A stretch of 64,000 nucleotides of DNA from Candidatus Thioglobus pontius (GTDB lineage: Bacteria; Pseudomonadota; Gammaproteobacteria; PS1; Pseudothioglobaceae). Shown piece after piece: positions 36,404-45,193 of this stretch; position 1 is the first letter of the stretch; each line of letters starts with the position of its first letter. The position numbers and the translations under genes were made by a program. The notes under the pieces were generated by a model. That model was not told the origin of the DNA. It saw nothing but the letters and a program-made list of their open reading frames with translations, and searched no databases. The stretch lies in the NCBI GenBank assembly GCA_014384345.1, contig JACNGB010000049.1, positions 1 through 64,000 on the forward strand, read 5' to 3'.

Positions 36404-38212
36404 TTACGCTAATGATAATAACGTTTGACCTACAGTTACCGCATCACCCTCTCTAACACTAATATCTGTTACCACGCCACTTCTGGCCGCCTTAATTTCT
36501 GTTTCCATCTTCATAGCTTCAAGAATAACTAATACATCACCCTCATTCACTTTTTGATTGGCAGAAACCATAATTTTCCAAATATTTCCAGACAATGGCG
36601 CACCAATTGCTTCGCCACCTGTAGCTGGCGCCTCACTGACGATTTCTTTTTGCGCAGTAGGTGCTGCAACAGGCTCGGCAGAAGCAGGCTGCATAGAAGT
36701 AATATCACCACCTGCTGACACATCAACCGTATAAGAATTACCCTTGAATGACACAGTGTAAGTACCTTCTTCACTATCTGGTGCTGAGCAATTATCACTC
36801 TCTTGAGGTATAGGCTCAAAGAAACCTGGATTATTACGATTTTCTAAGAATGAAATACCTACTTGCGGGAATAAAGCATAGGTCATTAAATCATCAATCT
36901 TATTAGCAGCTAGCTGAATATTCTTTTCAGCAACAATTTTGTCAAATTCTTGCTCTAGAATATGCATTTCCGGGGCAATATTGTCCGCTGGACGACAAGT
37001 AATTGGTTTTGAGCCCTCTAATACTTTAACTTGCAAAGCTTGATCAACATCAGCTGGCGTAGCGCCATACTCACCTTTTAAAACACCAGCAGATTCTTTA
37101 GTAATAGTTTTATAGCGCTCACCCGTTAATACATTAAGTACTGATTGTGTACCCACAATCTGTGACGTTGGCGTTACTAATGGAATATAGCCTAAATCTT
37201 TTCTAACACGCGGAATTTCGGCTAATACTTCATCCATCTTATCAGCAGCATTTTGCTCACGCAATTGATTTTCCATATTAGTCAGCATGCCACCAGGCAC
37301 TTGGGACAACAAGATGCGTGAATCCACACCCTTTAATGAGCCTTCAAATTTAGCATATTTACAACGAATCGGACGGAAATAGGCATCAATCTCTTCCAAC
37401 TTTTCTAAATCCAATCCAGTCTTTCTAGGGCTGTTTTCTAAAATAGAAACCACTGAATTGGTCGCAGAGTGGCCGTAAGTCATACTCATAGAGCCAATCG
37501 CTGTATCAACACGATCAATGCCCGCTTCAACCGATTTAATAATGGTCGCTGTAGAAAGACCTGTCGTTGCATGTGCGTGCAGCTGAATCGGAATGTCAAT
37601 GGTTTCTTTAAGTTGTTTGACTAAATCATAGGCAACATATGGTTGCAACAAACCAGCCATATCTTTAATACACAAAGAATGTGCGCCCATGTCTTCAATA
37701 CGCTTAGCCATGTCTAGCCAGGTTTGCGTATTATGCACTGGGCTAACTGTGTAAGAAATAGTGCCTTGAGCATGTTGATCTAACTTAACTGCCTGATCTA
37801 CAGCAGTTTTTAGATTTCTAACATCATTCATGGCATCAAAAATTCTAAACACACCGACGCCATTTTCTGCACAACGATCTACAAATTTACGCACCACATC
37901 GTCACTATAGTGACGATAACCTAATAGGTTTTGACCACGCAATAACATTTGTTGTGGGGTGTTTGGCATTACCGCTTTAATCTCACGAATGCGGTCCCAC
38001 GGATCTTCGCCTAAATAGCGAATACATGAATCAAACGTCGCACCGCCCCATGATTCTACAGACCAGTAGCCAATTTTGTCTAGCTTGTCAGCAATCGGCA
38101 ACATGTCGTCAATGCGCATGCGGGTTGCAAAAAGGGATTGGTGTGCATCTCTGAAAACAAGCTCAGTAATTTCTACTTTTTTGCCTTCAGTATTGGTTGA
38201 TTTTTTAGTCAT
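36404..38212 (-). CDS. oadA: Oxaloacetate decarboxylase alpha subunit
   Basis: OadA transfers CO2 from oxaloacetate to biotin. The 602-residue protein has the carboxyltransferase domain (RDAHQSLFATRMR near 21, ESWGGATFDSCIRYL, HAHATTGLST) and a C-terminal biotinyl domain with EAMKMETEI, whose lysine carries biotin. A linker of alanine/proline/glutamate lies around residues 495-530. I start at ATG 38212, with AAGGA just before it, seven codons after the track start. Pyruvate carboxylase subunit B is an alternative name, but the neighbours oadG and oadB decide. Confidence 0.95.
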   Translation of the reverse strand: MTKKSTNTEGKKVEITELVFRDAHQSLFATRMRIDDMLPIADKLDKIGYWSVESWGGATFDSCIRYLGEDPWDRIREIKAVMPNTPQQMLLRGQNLLGYRHYSDDVVRKFVDRCAENGVGVFRIFDAMNDVRNLKTAVDQAVKLDQHAQGTISYTVSPVHNTQTWLDMAKRIEDMGAHSLCIKDMAGLLQPYVAYDLVKQLKETIDIPIQLHAHATTGLSTATIIKSVEAGIDRVDTAIGSMSMTYGHSATNSVVSILENSPRKTGLDLEKLEEIDAYFRPIRCKYAKFEGSLKGVDSRILLSQVPGGMLTNMENQLREQNAADKMDEVLAEIPRVRKDLGYIPLVTPTSQIVGTQSVLNVLTGERYKTITKESAGVLKGEYGATPADVDQALQVKVLEGSKPITCRPADNIAPEMHILEQEFDKIVAEKNIQLAANKIDDLMTYALFPQVGISFLENRNNPGFFEPIPQESDNCSAPDSEEGTYTVSFKGNSYTVDVSAGGDITSMQPASAEPVAAPTAQKEIVSEAPATGGEAIGAPLSGNIWKIMVSANQKVNEGDVLVILEAMKMETEIKAARSGVVTDISVREGDAVTVGQTLLSLA

Positions 38213-38238
38213 ATTCCTTAAAAAATTTAGCATGATCC

Positions 38239-38484
38239 TTATGCTCCCCTATGCATCTTGATTGCCTGTTCAATCACAAATTTTGTCTCCTCGTCAATCT
38301 CTTGTTCGAGGGTTGTTGTGCTGTTATCTTGCTCAGATTCATTAGTTGATTTGACCTGAAGCTTTTGAATAATAGCTGACATTGACTTAGTTACAAAAAC
38401 CAACAACGTCAAAAACAAGAAAACAAAGCCCATACCAAACATGGTTAGGTTTAAAGCTTGTGCTAATAAGTCTGCTTGTTCCAT
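38239..38484 (-). CDS. oadG: Oxaloacetate decarboxylase gamma subunit
   Basis: OadG is the small anchor that holds the alpha subunit to the membrane pump. The 81-residue protein has one helix (LTMFGMGFVFLFLTLLVFVTKSM), then a charged linker and the C-terminal VIEQAIKMHRGA that matches the gamma/HMA-type tail. It starts the oadGAB set just after tRNA-Leu on the same strand. Confidence 0.9.
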   Translation of the reverse strand: MEQADLLAQALNLTMFGMGFVFLFLTLLVFVTKSMSAIIQKLQVKSTNESEQDNSTTTLEQEIDEETKFVIEQAIKMHRGA

Positions 38485-38505
38485 ACTATTACTCTTTTAT
38501 TAATT

Positions 38506-38590
38506 TGGTACCGATGGACGGGGTCGAACCGTCACTCCGTGAGGAACCGGATTTTGAATCCGGCGTGTCTACCAATTCCACCACATCGGC
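38506..38590 (-). tRNA. tRNA-Leu (CAA)
   Basis: The 85-base minus-strand sequence runs GCCGATG...CATCGGT-A-CCA with a long variable arm. The anticodon stem-loop CCGGA-TTCAAAA-TCCGG gives CAA, reading UUG. CCA is encoded. It lies between infA and oadG. Confidence 0.95.
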
Positions 38591-38601
38591 AATAAACTGT
38601 G

Positions 38602-38820
38602 TTACTTGTGTCTAAAAGTAATTCTACCCTTAGTTAAATCATACGGTGTCATCTCAACGGTTACTTTGTCACCTGGAAGAATTCGAATATAGTGTTTACG
38701 AATCTTGCCCGAGATATGCGCCAGAACACTATGGCCATTTTCCAATTCAACCGTAAAAGTTGTATTAGGTAGCTTTTCCTTGACCACGCCTTCTAACTCA
38801 ATGTAATCGCTTTTTGACAT
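38602..38820 (-). CDS. infA: Translation initiation factor IF-1
   Basis: IF-1 sits in the ribosomal A site during initiation. The 72-residue OB-fold protein has [24 protein letters not shown] and [27 protein letters not shown], ending RITFRHK as is usual in proteobacteria. It lies 11 bp upstream of tRNA-Leu. Confidence 0.97.
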   Translation of the reverse strand: MSKSDYIELEGVVKEKLPNTTFTVELENGHSVLAHISGKIRKHYIRILPGDKVTVEMTPYDLTKGRITFRHK

Positions 38821-38955
38821 AAATATTTTTAAATTTAAACTTAGTAAATTGGAACATTTTACCCGAATGTCGCGCCGTTAACAAATAAAGGGAAAGACAC
38901 TTCGAGTTTTTAAATAAGCTATAATTAGCCTATTTTTAGCCAACGTTACAAACAA

Positions 38956-39777
38956 ATGCAGTTAAGTTTTGAATTTTTCCCGCCTAGAACCGAACAAGGT
39001 AAATTAAATCTTAAGCAAGTTCGTCAAGAATTATCTGCCATTAACCCGCATTATTTCTCAACCACTTTCGGCGCTGGCGGCACCACACAAGATGCCACAC
39101 TTGAAACAGTTTTAGATATCCAGGCTAATGACGGCGTATCGGCAGCACCACATCTTTCTTGTATCGATTCGGATAAATCAAATATTTTGGCGCTATTAAA
39201 TCAATACAAGGCTGCTGGCATTAATCGCATCGTTGCACTACGTGGCGACATTCCTTCAGGTGTTCGAGACATTGGCGATTTTCATTACGCCAATGAACTG
39301 GTTACTTTTATTCGTCAAGAATTTAATGATCATTTTCATATTGAAGTAGCAGCCTACCCTGAAATGCATCCGCAAGCAAAAAATATGAATGCCGATATTG
39401 AGCACTTTATCAATAAAGTTAAAGCGGGTGCAGATGGTGCTATTACTCAATATTTTTACAATGCTGATGCCTACTTTCGCTTTGTTGACGAAGTGCAAAA
39501 ACAAGGCGTTGATACGCCAATTACCCCGGGCATTATGCCAATTACCAATTATGATCAGTTGTTGCGATTTTCTAATATGTGTGGCGCCGAAATACCTCGT
39601 TGGATTGAGAAGCGCTTAGCTGCTTTTGGCGATGACAATGAGTCACTAAGCGCTTTTGGCTTTGATGTTGTTGCGCAACTGTGCGACCAATTAAAATCTC
39701 AAGGGATTGATCATTTTCATTTTTATTCAATGAACAAAAGCCAGCCTACTTTACAGCTGGCTCAAACGCTAATTTAA
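38956..39777 (+). CDS. metF: Methylenetetrahydrofolate reductase
   Basis: MetF reduces 5,10-methylene-THF to 5-methyl-THF using FAD and NADH for methionine synthesis. The 273-residue barrel starts QLSFEFFPPRTEQG and has STTFGAGGTTQDAT, ALRGDIPSG, FDV-type C-terminal strand residues and TPGIMPITN. A TATAAT at 38920-38925 probably gives its promoter. Confidence 0.95.
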   Translation: MQLSFEFFPPRTEQGKLNLKQVRQELSAINPHYFSTTFGAGGTTQDATLETVLDIQANDGVSAAPHLSCIDSDKSNILALLNQYKAAGINRIVALRGDIPSGVRDIGDFHYANELVTFIRQEFNDHFHIEVAAYPEMHPQAKNMNADIEHFINKVKAGADGAITQYFYNADAYFRFVDEVQKQGVDTPITPGIMPITNYDQLLRFSNMCGAEIPRWIEKRLAAFGDDNESLSAFGFDVVAQLCDQLKSQGIDHFHFYSMNKSQPTLQLAQTLI

Positions 39778-39780
39778 AAA

Positions 39781-40218
39781 CTAGTGCGTCTGCTGATCAA
39801 CCCAACTTTGCAACTCGTTAAGCGGTTGTTTGTCTTGTTGGTGACAACATTTCTCCAATAACTCTAAACGCTCGCCCAGCTCCAAAAACACCAATTGATA
39901 ATGCTTGTTCTTGAGCTCTTCTTTATAAAGTTTAGATTTTAATGAAGCAATAATTGTCATTAATGCTTGCTCATTTTCTTGTTTAATGATGTCAGCTGCG
40001 CCTGCTTTATACATTGCATCAGCCTTAATGCGCTGCATTTTTTGCAAATGTAAATCACGCTCTGAATGTAGGCTATGATTTGGATAAGCCAGGCGAATAC
40101 TGTCCGTGGTTACGTAACCTTCATGGGTTTGCAATTTGCCCGAATTGATTTGCTCTTGAATATTAGCACGGCTTAAGCCTAATCGACGAGCCGCTTGTGA
40201 AACGCTAAGTTTAACCAT
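39781..40218 (-). CDS. HTH protein with coiled-coil tail
   Basis: A 145-residue protein with an N-terminal MerR/excisionase-like helix-turn-helix (SVSQAARRLGLSRANIQEQINSGKL, residues 5-29) and a heptad-rich helical tail (about 55-125). This fits a DNA-binding protein that dimerises through the coiled coil, but I do not know its target. It ends 3 bp after the convergent metF stop. Confidence 0.7.
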   Translation of the reverse strand: MVKLSVSQAARRLGLSRANIQEQINSGKLQTHEGYVTTDSIRLAYPNHSLHSERDLHLQKMQRIKADAMYKAGAADIIKQENEQALMTIIASLKSKLYKEELKNKHYQLVFLELGERLELLEKCCHQQDKQPLNELQSWVDQQTH

Positions 40219-40271
40219 GTTATTCCCTCTCCCCAGAAAAATATCATTTATTACTGACTAAATTAATCAAC

Positions 40272-41009
40272 TTATGATTGTTTGTCAAGTGTATCAATGG
40301 TTGCTAATACATCGACAATTGCTTGATTACCAATATCAGCGGTAACCAATACCTGTAAGAATCCCTTAGATAATGCATATTGACGAATACGTTGACTCAA
40401 TACAATCAGCGGATAAGCTGTTATTTTTTCTAGCTGATTGAGCTGGCTAGCCAACGCTATCAAGCCATCCAAATTTTCATTACTAGTCACGCTAATCACA
40501 CCTTGATCGTTGGCAAGAAATGTTGTTAGTGCTTGCTTATGGACACTTGTTTTCTCGCACACCACTCGATCATACACCTGAGCATATTCAACCTGATTAT
40601 GGTTTTTTTCCAAACCTAATCTTAGCGTTTCACGACCACCCTTACCTCTAAAAATTAAGATATTTTTATGGCGTAACTGCGCAACTGATTTAAGTGCCAA
40701 CAGTGTCTCACTTGAGGCTTTTTCTATAGGAAATCCGTCAACTATGATAGCTTGATCGGTTAAGCGTTTAGCTGTTGCTGAGCCAACTGCATACACAGCC
40801 GAATAGTCTAGCGTGTTTAGTAATTCCAACCCATGATCAACCGCATTGGCACTGATAAAAATCACTGCATCATAATGTGCTCGTTGAACACTTTCCTGTA
40901 GTGTAACAACCTCCAAAGTTGGAAATAATAAAGGCTGCCAACCTTGATTGGCTACCAATACTTCAAGTGATTTAACTTGAGCGAGTGGACGTGTTAATAA
41001 AACATTCAT
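40272..41009 (-). CDS. hemD: Uroporphyrinogen-III synthase
   Basis: HemD cyclises hydroxymethylbilane into uroporphyrinogen III, the common precursor of haem and of the siroheme used by DsrAB. The 245-residue protein has the bilobed HemD pattern: VLLTRPLAQ, VIFISANAVDHGL, AVGSATAKRL, and VISVTSNENLDGL. It lies 4 bp after the DUF72-like gene. hemC is not adjacent. Confidence 0.9.
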   Translation of the reverse strand: MNVLLTRPLAQVKSLEVLVANQGWQPLLFPTLEVVTLQESVQRAHYDAVIFISANAVDHGLELLNTLDYSAVYAVGSATAKRLTDQAIIVDGFPIEKASSETLLALKSVAQLRHKNILIFRGKGGRETLRLGLEKNHNQVEYAQVYDRVVCEKTSVHKQALTTFLANDQGVISVTSNENLDGLIALASQLNQLEKITAYPLIVLSQRIRQYALSKGFLQVLVTADIGNQAIVDVLATIDTLDKQS

Positions 41010-41013
41010 TAAT

Positions 41014-41607
41014 CTAACAGCCTAAAATTTCTGCAATCACTCTAATTTTGTTTAACGCCTCACTTTCAGCATTTTGACAAATAAGAACACTCTGCTTGTT
41101 AATGGTTGAAACCGATTCAATATAATTGCGCATTTGAGCCTCATCCCAGCTTTCACGTGTGTACAAGACCGGGGTGTGATTGTAATACAGCCATTGTCCA
41201 GCCAACGCTTCAACCGACAAAGTACAGACTAATTGTTTGGTCGATTGAAAAGATAATCGATACTCTGCCAATAGCGCCATAATAGCCTGACTAGGTGCCT
41301 GCTCTAATTCACAAAATAAAGTGAAATCCGCTTTATAATCTGACACCGAATCTAACAATGAATTCAGTGTATTGATATCATTGAGCTGCTCATTGGTAAT
41401 GCTCAACACCAATTCAAACACTTCTTCTGAATCACTTAATTCATCAAAAATCAACTCCAAATCTTCTTGGGTATCAATGGGCAGACATAGTGCTTTAAAT
41501 TGGGTTGCGTAATAATCAAAACGCCACTCATTAGGCAAATCATCCGGATAAAAATCATCCACCAAATCAAGGCCACAACGACCAATTAAAAACTCTGTTT
41601 CGTTCAT
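41014..41607 (-). CDS. Unrecognised acidic protein, perhaps DUF72-derived
   Basis: A 197-residue acidic, soluble protein. Its N-terminus (RCGLDLVDDFYPDDLPNEWRFDYYATQF) recalls the start of DUF72 TIM barrels, but at 197 residues it is shorter than usual (about 240) and the rest does not show the DUF72 motifs clearly. It lies 4 bp before hemD and reads into it. Treat the DUF72 link as a weak lead. Confidence 0.6.
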   Translation of the reverse strand: MNETEFLIGRCGLDLVDDFYPDDLPNEWRFDYYATQFKALCLPIDTQEDLELIFDELSDSEEVFELVLSITNEQLNDINTLNSLLDSVSDYKADFTLFCELEQAPSQAIMALLAEYRLSFQSTKQLVCTLSVEALAGQWLYYNHTPVLYTRESWDEAQMRNYIESVSTINKQSVLICQNAESEALNKIRVIAEILGC

Positions 41608-41657
41608 CTTCTATTGCCTGGGCTTTATAATAAGCAAAAATTTAACAAAAAATCAAT

Positions 41658-42611
41658 ATGCCCGATATTCTACTACCAATTATCGCCTTGCTATCAGGTT
41701 TTGCACTTTTAATTTGGAGTGCGGATGAGTTCACTGATAACGGCGCCAAAATAGCGAATATATTTAATGTTTCACCGCTGATTATCGGTCTGCTTATTTT
41801 TGGTTTTGGTACTTCTGCACCAGAGATGTTGGTGTCTGGATTGGCTGCTATGGATGGCAATACTGGGCTAAGTATTGGTAATGCAGTCGGCTCCAATATT
41901 TTCAATATTGCTTTGGTATTAGGCGTTAGCGCAATCATTGCACCCATTGAAGTACATAAAGATATTTTGAAAAAAGAATGGGTGTTTTTAATGATTGCCA
42001 CCTTATGCGCAGGACTGTTGTTAATGGATCAACAGCTAGATCGCGTAGATGGATTAATTTTACTCACCCTGTTGATATTGTTTTTAACTTACACTTTTAA
42101 AGAGTCTAAAAACTCCTCTCATCATGAGTTTGACGACCTAGCGCAAACGGTTGATAAAAACCAAACCACTAAAGCCTGGTTAATGCTGTTAGTTGGGTTA
42201 ATTGTATTAATATCAAGTGCAAAATTAGTGGTTTGGGGTGGTGTTGAAGTGGCGAAAGCTTTCGGTGTCTCTGATCTCATTATTGGACTAACCGTAGTTG
42301 CCCTAGGCACTAGTCTGCCAGAGCTGGCAGTTTCAATTGCCAGTGTACTTAAAAAACAATTTGAGATGGTGGTGGGCAATGTGATTGGATCAAACCTATT
42401 TAATACCATTGCAGTACTTGCTATTCCTGGCTTAATTCACCCTTCAGACGTACCACTAGAAGTTATGCAGCGTGACTATCCAATCATGCTATTACTCACG
42501 GTCTTGCTGTTTATCGTCTCTTATAAATTTGGCAAAAAGCATATTATTAACCGATTTGAAGGCGGGATTTTAGTGGCTGTGTTTAGCCTATACATGTGGC
42601 AATTGTTTTGA
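41658..42611 (+). CDS. CaCA-family sodium/calcium antiporter
   Basis: A 317-residue membrane protein with two inverted repeats, each carrying the alpha-repeat ion-binding motif: FGTSAPEMLVSG with GNAVGSNIFNI (about 55-85) and LGTSLPELAVSI with GNVIGSNLFNT (about 210-245). This is the YrbG/CaxA type of K+-independent or -dependent Na+/Ca2+ exchanger. The ion specificity is not readable. Confidence 0.92.
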   Translation: MPDILLPIIALLSGFALLIWSADEFTDNGAKIANIFNVSPLIIGLLIFGFGTSAPEMLVSGLAAMDGNTGLSIGNAVGSNIFNIALVLGVSAIIAPIEVHKDILKKEWVFLMIATLCAGLLLMDQQLDRVDGLILLTLLILFLTYTFKESKNSSHHEFDDLAQTVDKNQTTKAWLMLLVGLIVLISSAKLVVWGGVEVAKAFGVSDLIIGLTVVALGTSLPELAVSIASVLKKQFEMVVGNVIGSNLFNTIAVLAIPGLIHPSDVPLEVMQRDYPIMLLLTVLLFIVSYKFGKKHIINRFEGGILVAVFSLYMWQLF

Positions 42612-43066
42612 TTATTGAGCTAGAAAACGTCAATCAAACCCAGGCTTTTGCCAGCCAATTGGCCAACTGTGCAATTAGCTTAAAACAAGGTTTGATTATT
42701 TACTTGGATGGCGATTTGGGCGCTGGAAAAACAACGCTAGCTCGTCAATTTATTCAACACTTTGGGTTTGACCGGGTTAAAAGCCCAACTTATTCTTTGG
42801 TTGAAAGCTACATCAATGAACAAGTCAGCATTCATCATTTTGACTGCTATCGCCTGAGCGATCCTGAAGAACTAGAATATATTGGCATTCGTGAATATTC
42901 AGGTGCAGGACACATACAGTTAATTGAGTGGGCTGAGTTAGGCCAAGGTATGATCGAACCTGCCGACATGGTGATTAACCTCAAAGGTGAAGATGATCAT
43001 CGTACCCTAACCATCAGCACACATAGTGACGCCGGCGAACAGCTTTTAGCATGCATCGATACTTAA
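42596..43066 (+). CDS. tsaE: tRNA threonylcarbamoyladenosine synthase ATPase subunit
   Basis: TsaE is the ATPase of the TsaBDE complex that makes t6A37 in tRNAs reading ANN codons. The protein has the P-loop LDGDLGAGKTTLARQ (about 38-52), KSPTYSLVESY, and the HHFDCYRLSDPEELEYIG stretch. The start is uncertain: GTG 42596 (used here) gives 156 residues; TTG 42608, overlapping the antiporter stop by 3 bp, gives 152 and is equally good. Confidence 0.92.
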   Translation: MAIVLIIELENVNQTQAFASQLANCAISLKQGLIIYLDGDLGAGKTTLARQFIQHFGFDRVKSPTYSLVESYINEQVSIHHFDCYRLSDPEELEYIGIREYSGAGHIQLIEWAELGQGMIEPADMVINLKGEDDHRTLTISTHSDAGEQLLACIDT

Positions 43067-43074
43067 TATCACTA

Positions 43075-43455
43075 TTATTGTTGACCACTTTCCTTCAAAC
43101 GCCAGATAAAAAATAACAAAATAGCGGCAATTATAAGCAACATCCATTGCAATAAGAACACCTCTCTAACCAAATAAATCGATATTGAAAAACTAGCAAC
43201 TGTTAACAAACTGGCGCGAATTTTAACTTGTCGAGTGACGGTTTTAGTTTTCTCCCATTGTCTTAACAAGTCACCAAACCAAGGATGATTGAGTAACATT
43301 TGATGGAATTTTGTCGAGCTTTTGGCAAATAAGGCTAATGCCAAAATCAGAAAAGGTGTGGTTGGCAACACGGGTAGTAGGGCACCAATTGCCGCTAGAA
43401 TAACAAATATCCAACCCAGTGAGATGAATAGATTTTTTTGTATGATCTTTTTCAT
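43075..43455 (-). CDS. YbaN/DUF454-family membrane protein
   Basis: A 126-residue protein with three to four helices and the DUF454 pattern LGWIFVILAAIGALLPVLPTTPFLILALALFAKSS, then NHPWFGDLLRQWE. Function unknown. It lies 31 bp downstream of dsrR on the same strand, with no terminator seen between, so it may ride on the dsr transcript. It is not DsrS. Confidence 0.88.
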   Translation of the reverse strand: MKKIIQKNLFISLGWIFVILAAIGALLPVLPTTPFLILALALFAKSSTKFHQMLLNHPWFGDLLRQWEKTKTVTRQVKIRASLLTVASFSISIYLVREVFLLQWMLLIIAAILLFFIWRLKESGQQ

Positions 43456-43486
43456 GCAATTAGTTTAAATTGCATAGGCTAGCTAC

Positions 43487-43819
43487 TTAAGCTTTGGCTG
43501 GCGCATGACCTTGTTCAGGCTCAGTGTAATCTGGATCATTCGGATTCATAAATACAAAACTATAATCTTCGCCTGCTTGTAGTTGATCAAAATCTACTAC
43601 CATACCCTCAAGTAAGGCCTTTTGCTCATAAGCAAGAATATATTCAACCCCATTGGATTCAAGATGGATATCACCATCACGACGCTCGTCAAAACCCATT
43701 AAGTATTGAAAACCATTATCGGTTTGGTCAACAGCAAAGCGAATGATTAACCCCTGTGTTTCAGGATTATGGGTTGATAGAGAGATCTCTTCCGCTGCTT
43801 TTTTAGTAATAGTGATCAT
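43487..43819 (-). CDS. dsrR: DsrR, A-type-like scaffold without cysteines
   Basis: DsrR is related to IscA/HesB iron-sulfur carriers but lacks the three cysteines; in Allochromatium it was linked to post-transcriptional control of dsr genes. This 110-residue protein has the fold start ITITKKAAEEIS, a middle GFQYLMGFDERRDGD and the FVFMNPNDPDY end, and contains no cysteine at all. Its ATG overlaps the dsrN stop by 4 bp. It is the last gene of the dsr operon. Confidence 0.9.
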   Translation of the reverse strand: MITITKKAAEEISLSTHNPETQGLIIRFAVDQTDNGFQYLMGFDERRDGDIHLESNGVEYILAYEQKALLEGMVVDFDQLQAGEDYSFVFMNPNDPDYTEPEQGHAPAKA

Positions 43820-45171
43820 AATGAATTTTTCTTAGTTTTGATAAAATCAACAAATTGTACAACCCACTGATTACCAGCAAGATTACGTAGATGTGTATAG
43901 CAGGCTAGTAAATTATACTTAACAATACCATCACGCTTATTATCCACACCTACGCCACGCAAAACCTCAAAAGCGTAGCGTGTATTGAGATCAATATTTT
44001 CTAAAGTCGAATAATGAAATTCATGCGCTTTAATGGTGCTGGCAACTGATTGCCAAGGGTGTGCTGCAAGTGGCGCTAATTGCACATATCCACGGCCAAT
44101 TGGTTTGGGCGTCATTTTAGTATCTGCATCAATAACACCAACCATTGGATAACACTCGTCTTTACTGGTAATTTGATTGGTTAAGTACATCAAGCCACCA
44201 CATTCTGCATAAGTAGGTAGACCTTGTTCGATTTTGCTTTTAATATCACTTAATAGTGATTGATTACCACTGAGTGACGATAATTGCATTTCTGGAAACC
44301 CACCACCAATAAATAGCCCATCACACTCAGGCAGTTGTTGATCGCTCAAGCTATCAAAATAGCTAATCTTAACACCAAGCGCTTCAAATTTATCTAAGTC
44401 ATCTTGATAATAAAAACCAAAACACTGATCTTTTGCTACAGCAACAGTTAGTTTGGGCTCAACTAGGTTAATTGCTGCTTGACTAGTTTTTTCTGCTTCA
44501 ACTTGACAATCAACCATACGCTCAAGATTAACCTGATCTGCAATTAGGCGTGATGCGGTATTAATAAATGCTTGTGATTGCGGGGTTTCATTGGCAGGCA
44601 TTAAGCCTAGGTGACGCTCATCAATGATTAACTCTTTAGAGCGTCGCACTGAGCCAATCACCTCAAGATCTGTGTAATGCTCAATAGCTTGAATCAGTTT
44701 TGACTGATGGCGCTCACCCGCTACTTTGTTAAGAATAACACCAGCAATATTAACTGCCGGATCAAAATCTTGATAGCCTTTTACCAACGGTGCCACACCC
44801 CGAGTAATGCCGGTTGTATCCACCACCAAGACCACAGGAGTATTTAATAGTTTAGCCAGGTCAGCATTAGCATCACCACCAGCAACACTCATGCCATCAT
44901 ACAAACCCTTATTACCTTCAATAATAGAGACATCAGCTAATGAATGTTTAGACTGATACAGCTCAATAATCTCGGCCTCAGTCATGTTATAAAAATCAAG
45001 GTTATAACAAGCTTGTCCACTGGCTTGAGTCAGCCAAATTGGGTCAATGTAATCTGGGCCTTTTTTAAATGGCTGAACGGTTAGTTTTTGAGCGCTCAGA
45101 GCGCCACAAATCCCCAGACTAACAACGGTTTTGCCTGAGGATTTGTGTGCTGCAGATAAATAGACAGACAT
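43816..45171 (-). CDS. dsrN: DsrN, siroheme amidase (CobB/CbiA type)
   Basis: DsrN amidates siroheme to siro(haem)amide for DsrAB. The 451-residue protein has the ATP-binding SAAHKSSGKTVVSLGICG, EGNKGLYDG, and a class-I glutamine amidotransferase half with the nucleophile in PTYAECGGLMYL and the catalytic histidine in AHEFHYS. Cobyrinic acid a,c-diamide synthase has the same layout, but the place between dsrP and dsrR decides. Confidence 0.94.
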   Translation of the reverse strand: MSVYLSAAHKSSGKTVVSLGICGALSAQKLTVQPFKKGPDYIDPIWLTQASGQACYNLDFYNMTEAEIIELYQSKHSLADVSIIEGNKGLYDGMSVAGGDANADLAKLLNTPVVLVVDTTGITRGVAPLVKGYQDFDPAVNIAGVILNKVAGERHQSKLIQAIEHYTDLEVIGSVRRSKELIIDERHLGLMPANETPQSQAFINTASRLIADQVNLERMVDCQVEAEKTSQAAINLVEPKLTVAVAKDQCFGFYYQDDLDKFEALGVKISYFDSLSDQQLPECDGLFIGGGFPEMQLSSLSGNQSLLSDIKSKIEQGLPTYAECGGLMYLTNQITSKDECYPMVGVIDADTKMTPKPIGRGYVQLAPLAAHPWQSVASTIKAHEFHYSTLENIDLNTRYAFEVLRGVGVDNKRDGIVKYNLLACYTHLRNLAGNQWVVQFVDFIKTKKNSL

Positions 45172-45193
45172 GAATGCCCTGCCCTAATGGCTA

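Noticed and set aside
43075-43455. DsrS
   Set aside because: The protein is a short DUF454/YbaN membrane protein, not the larger DsrS.
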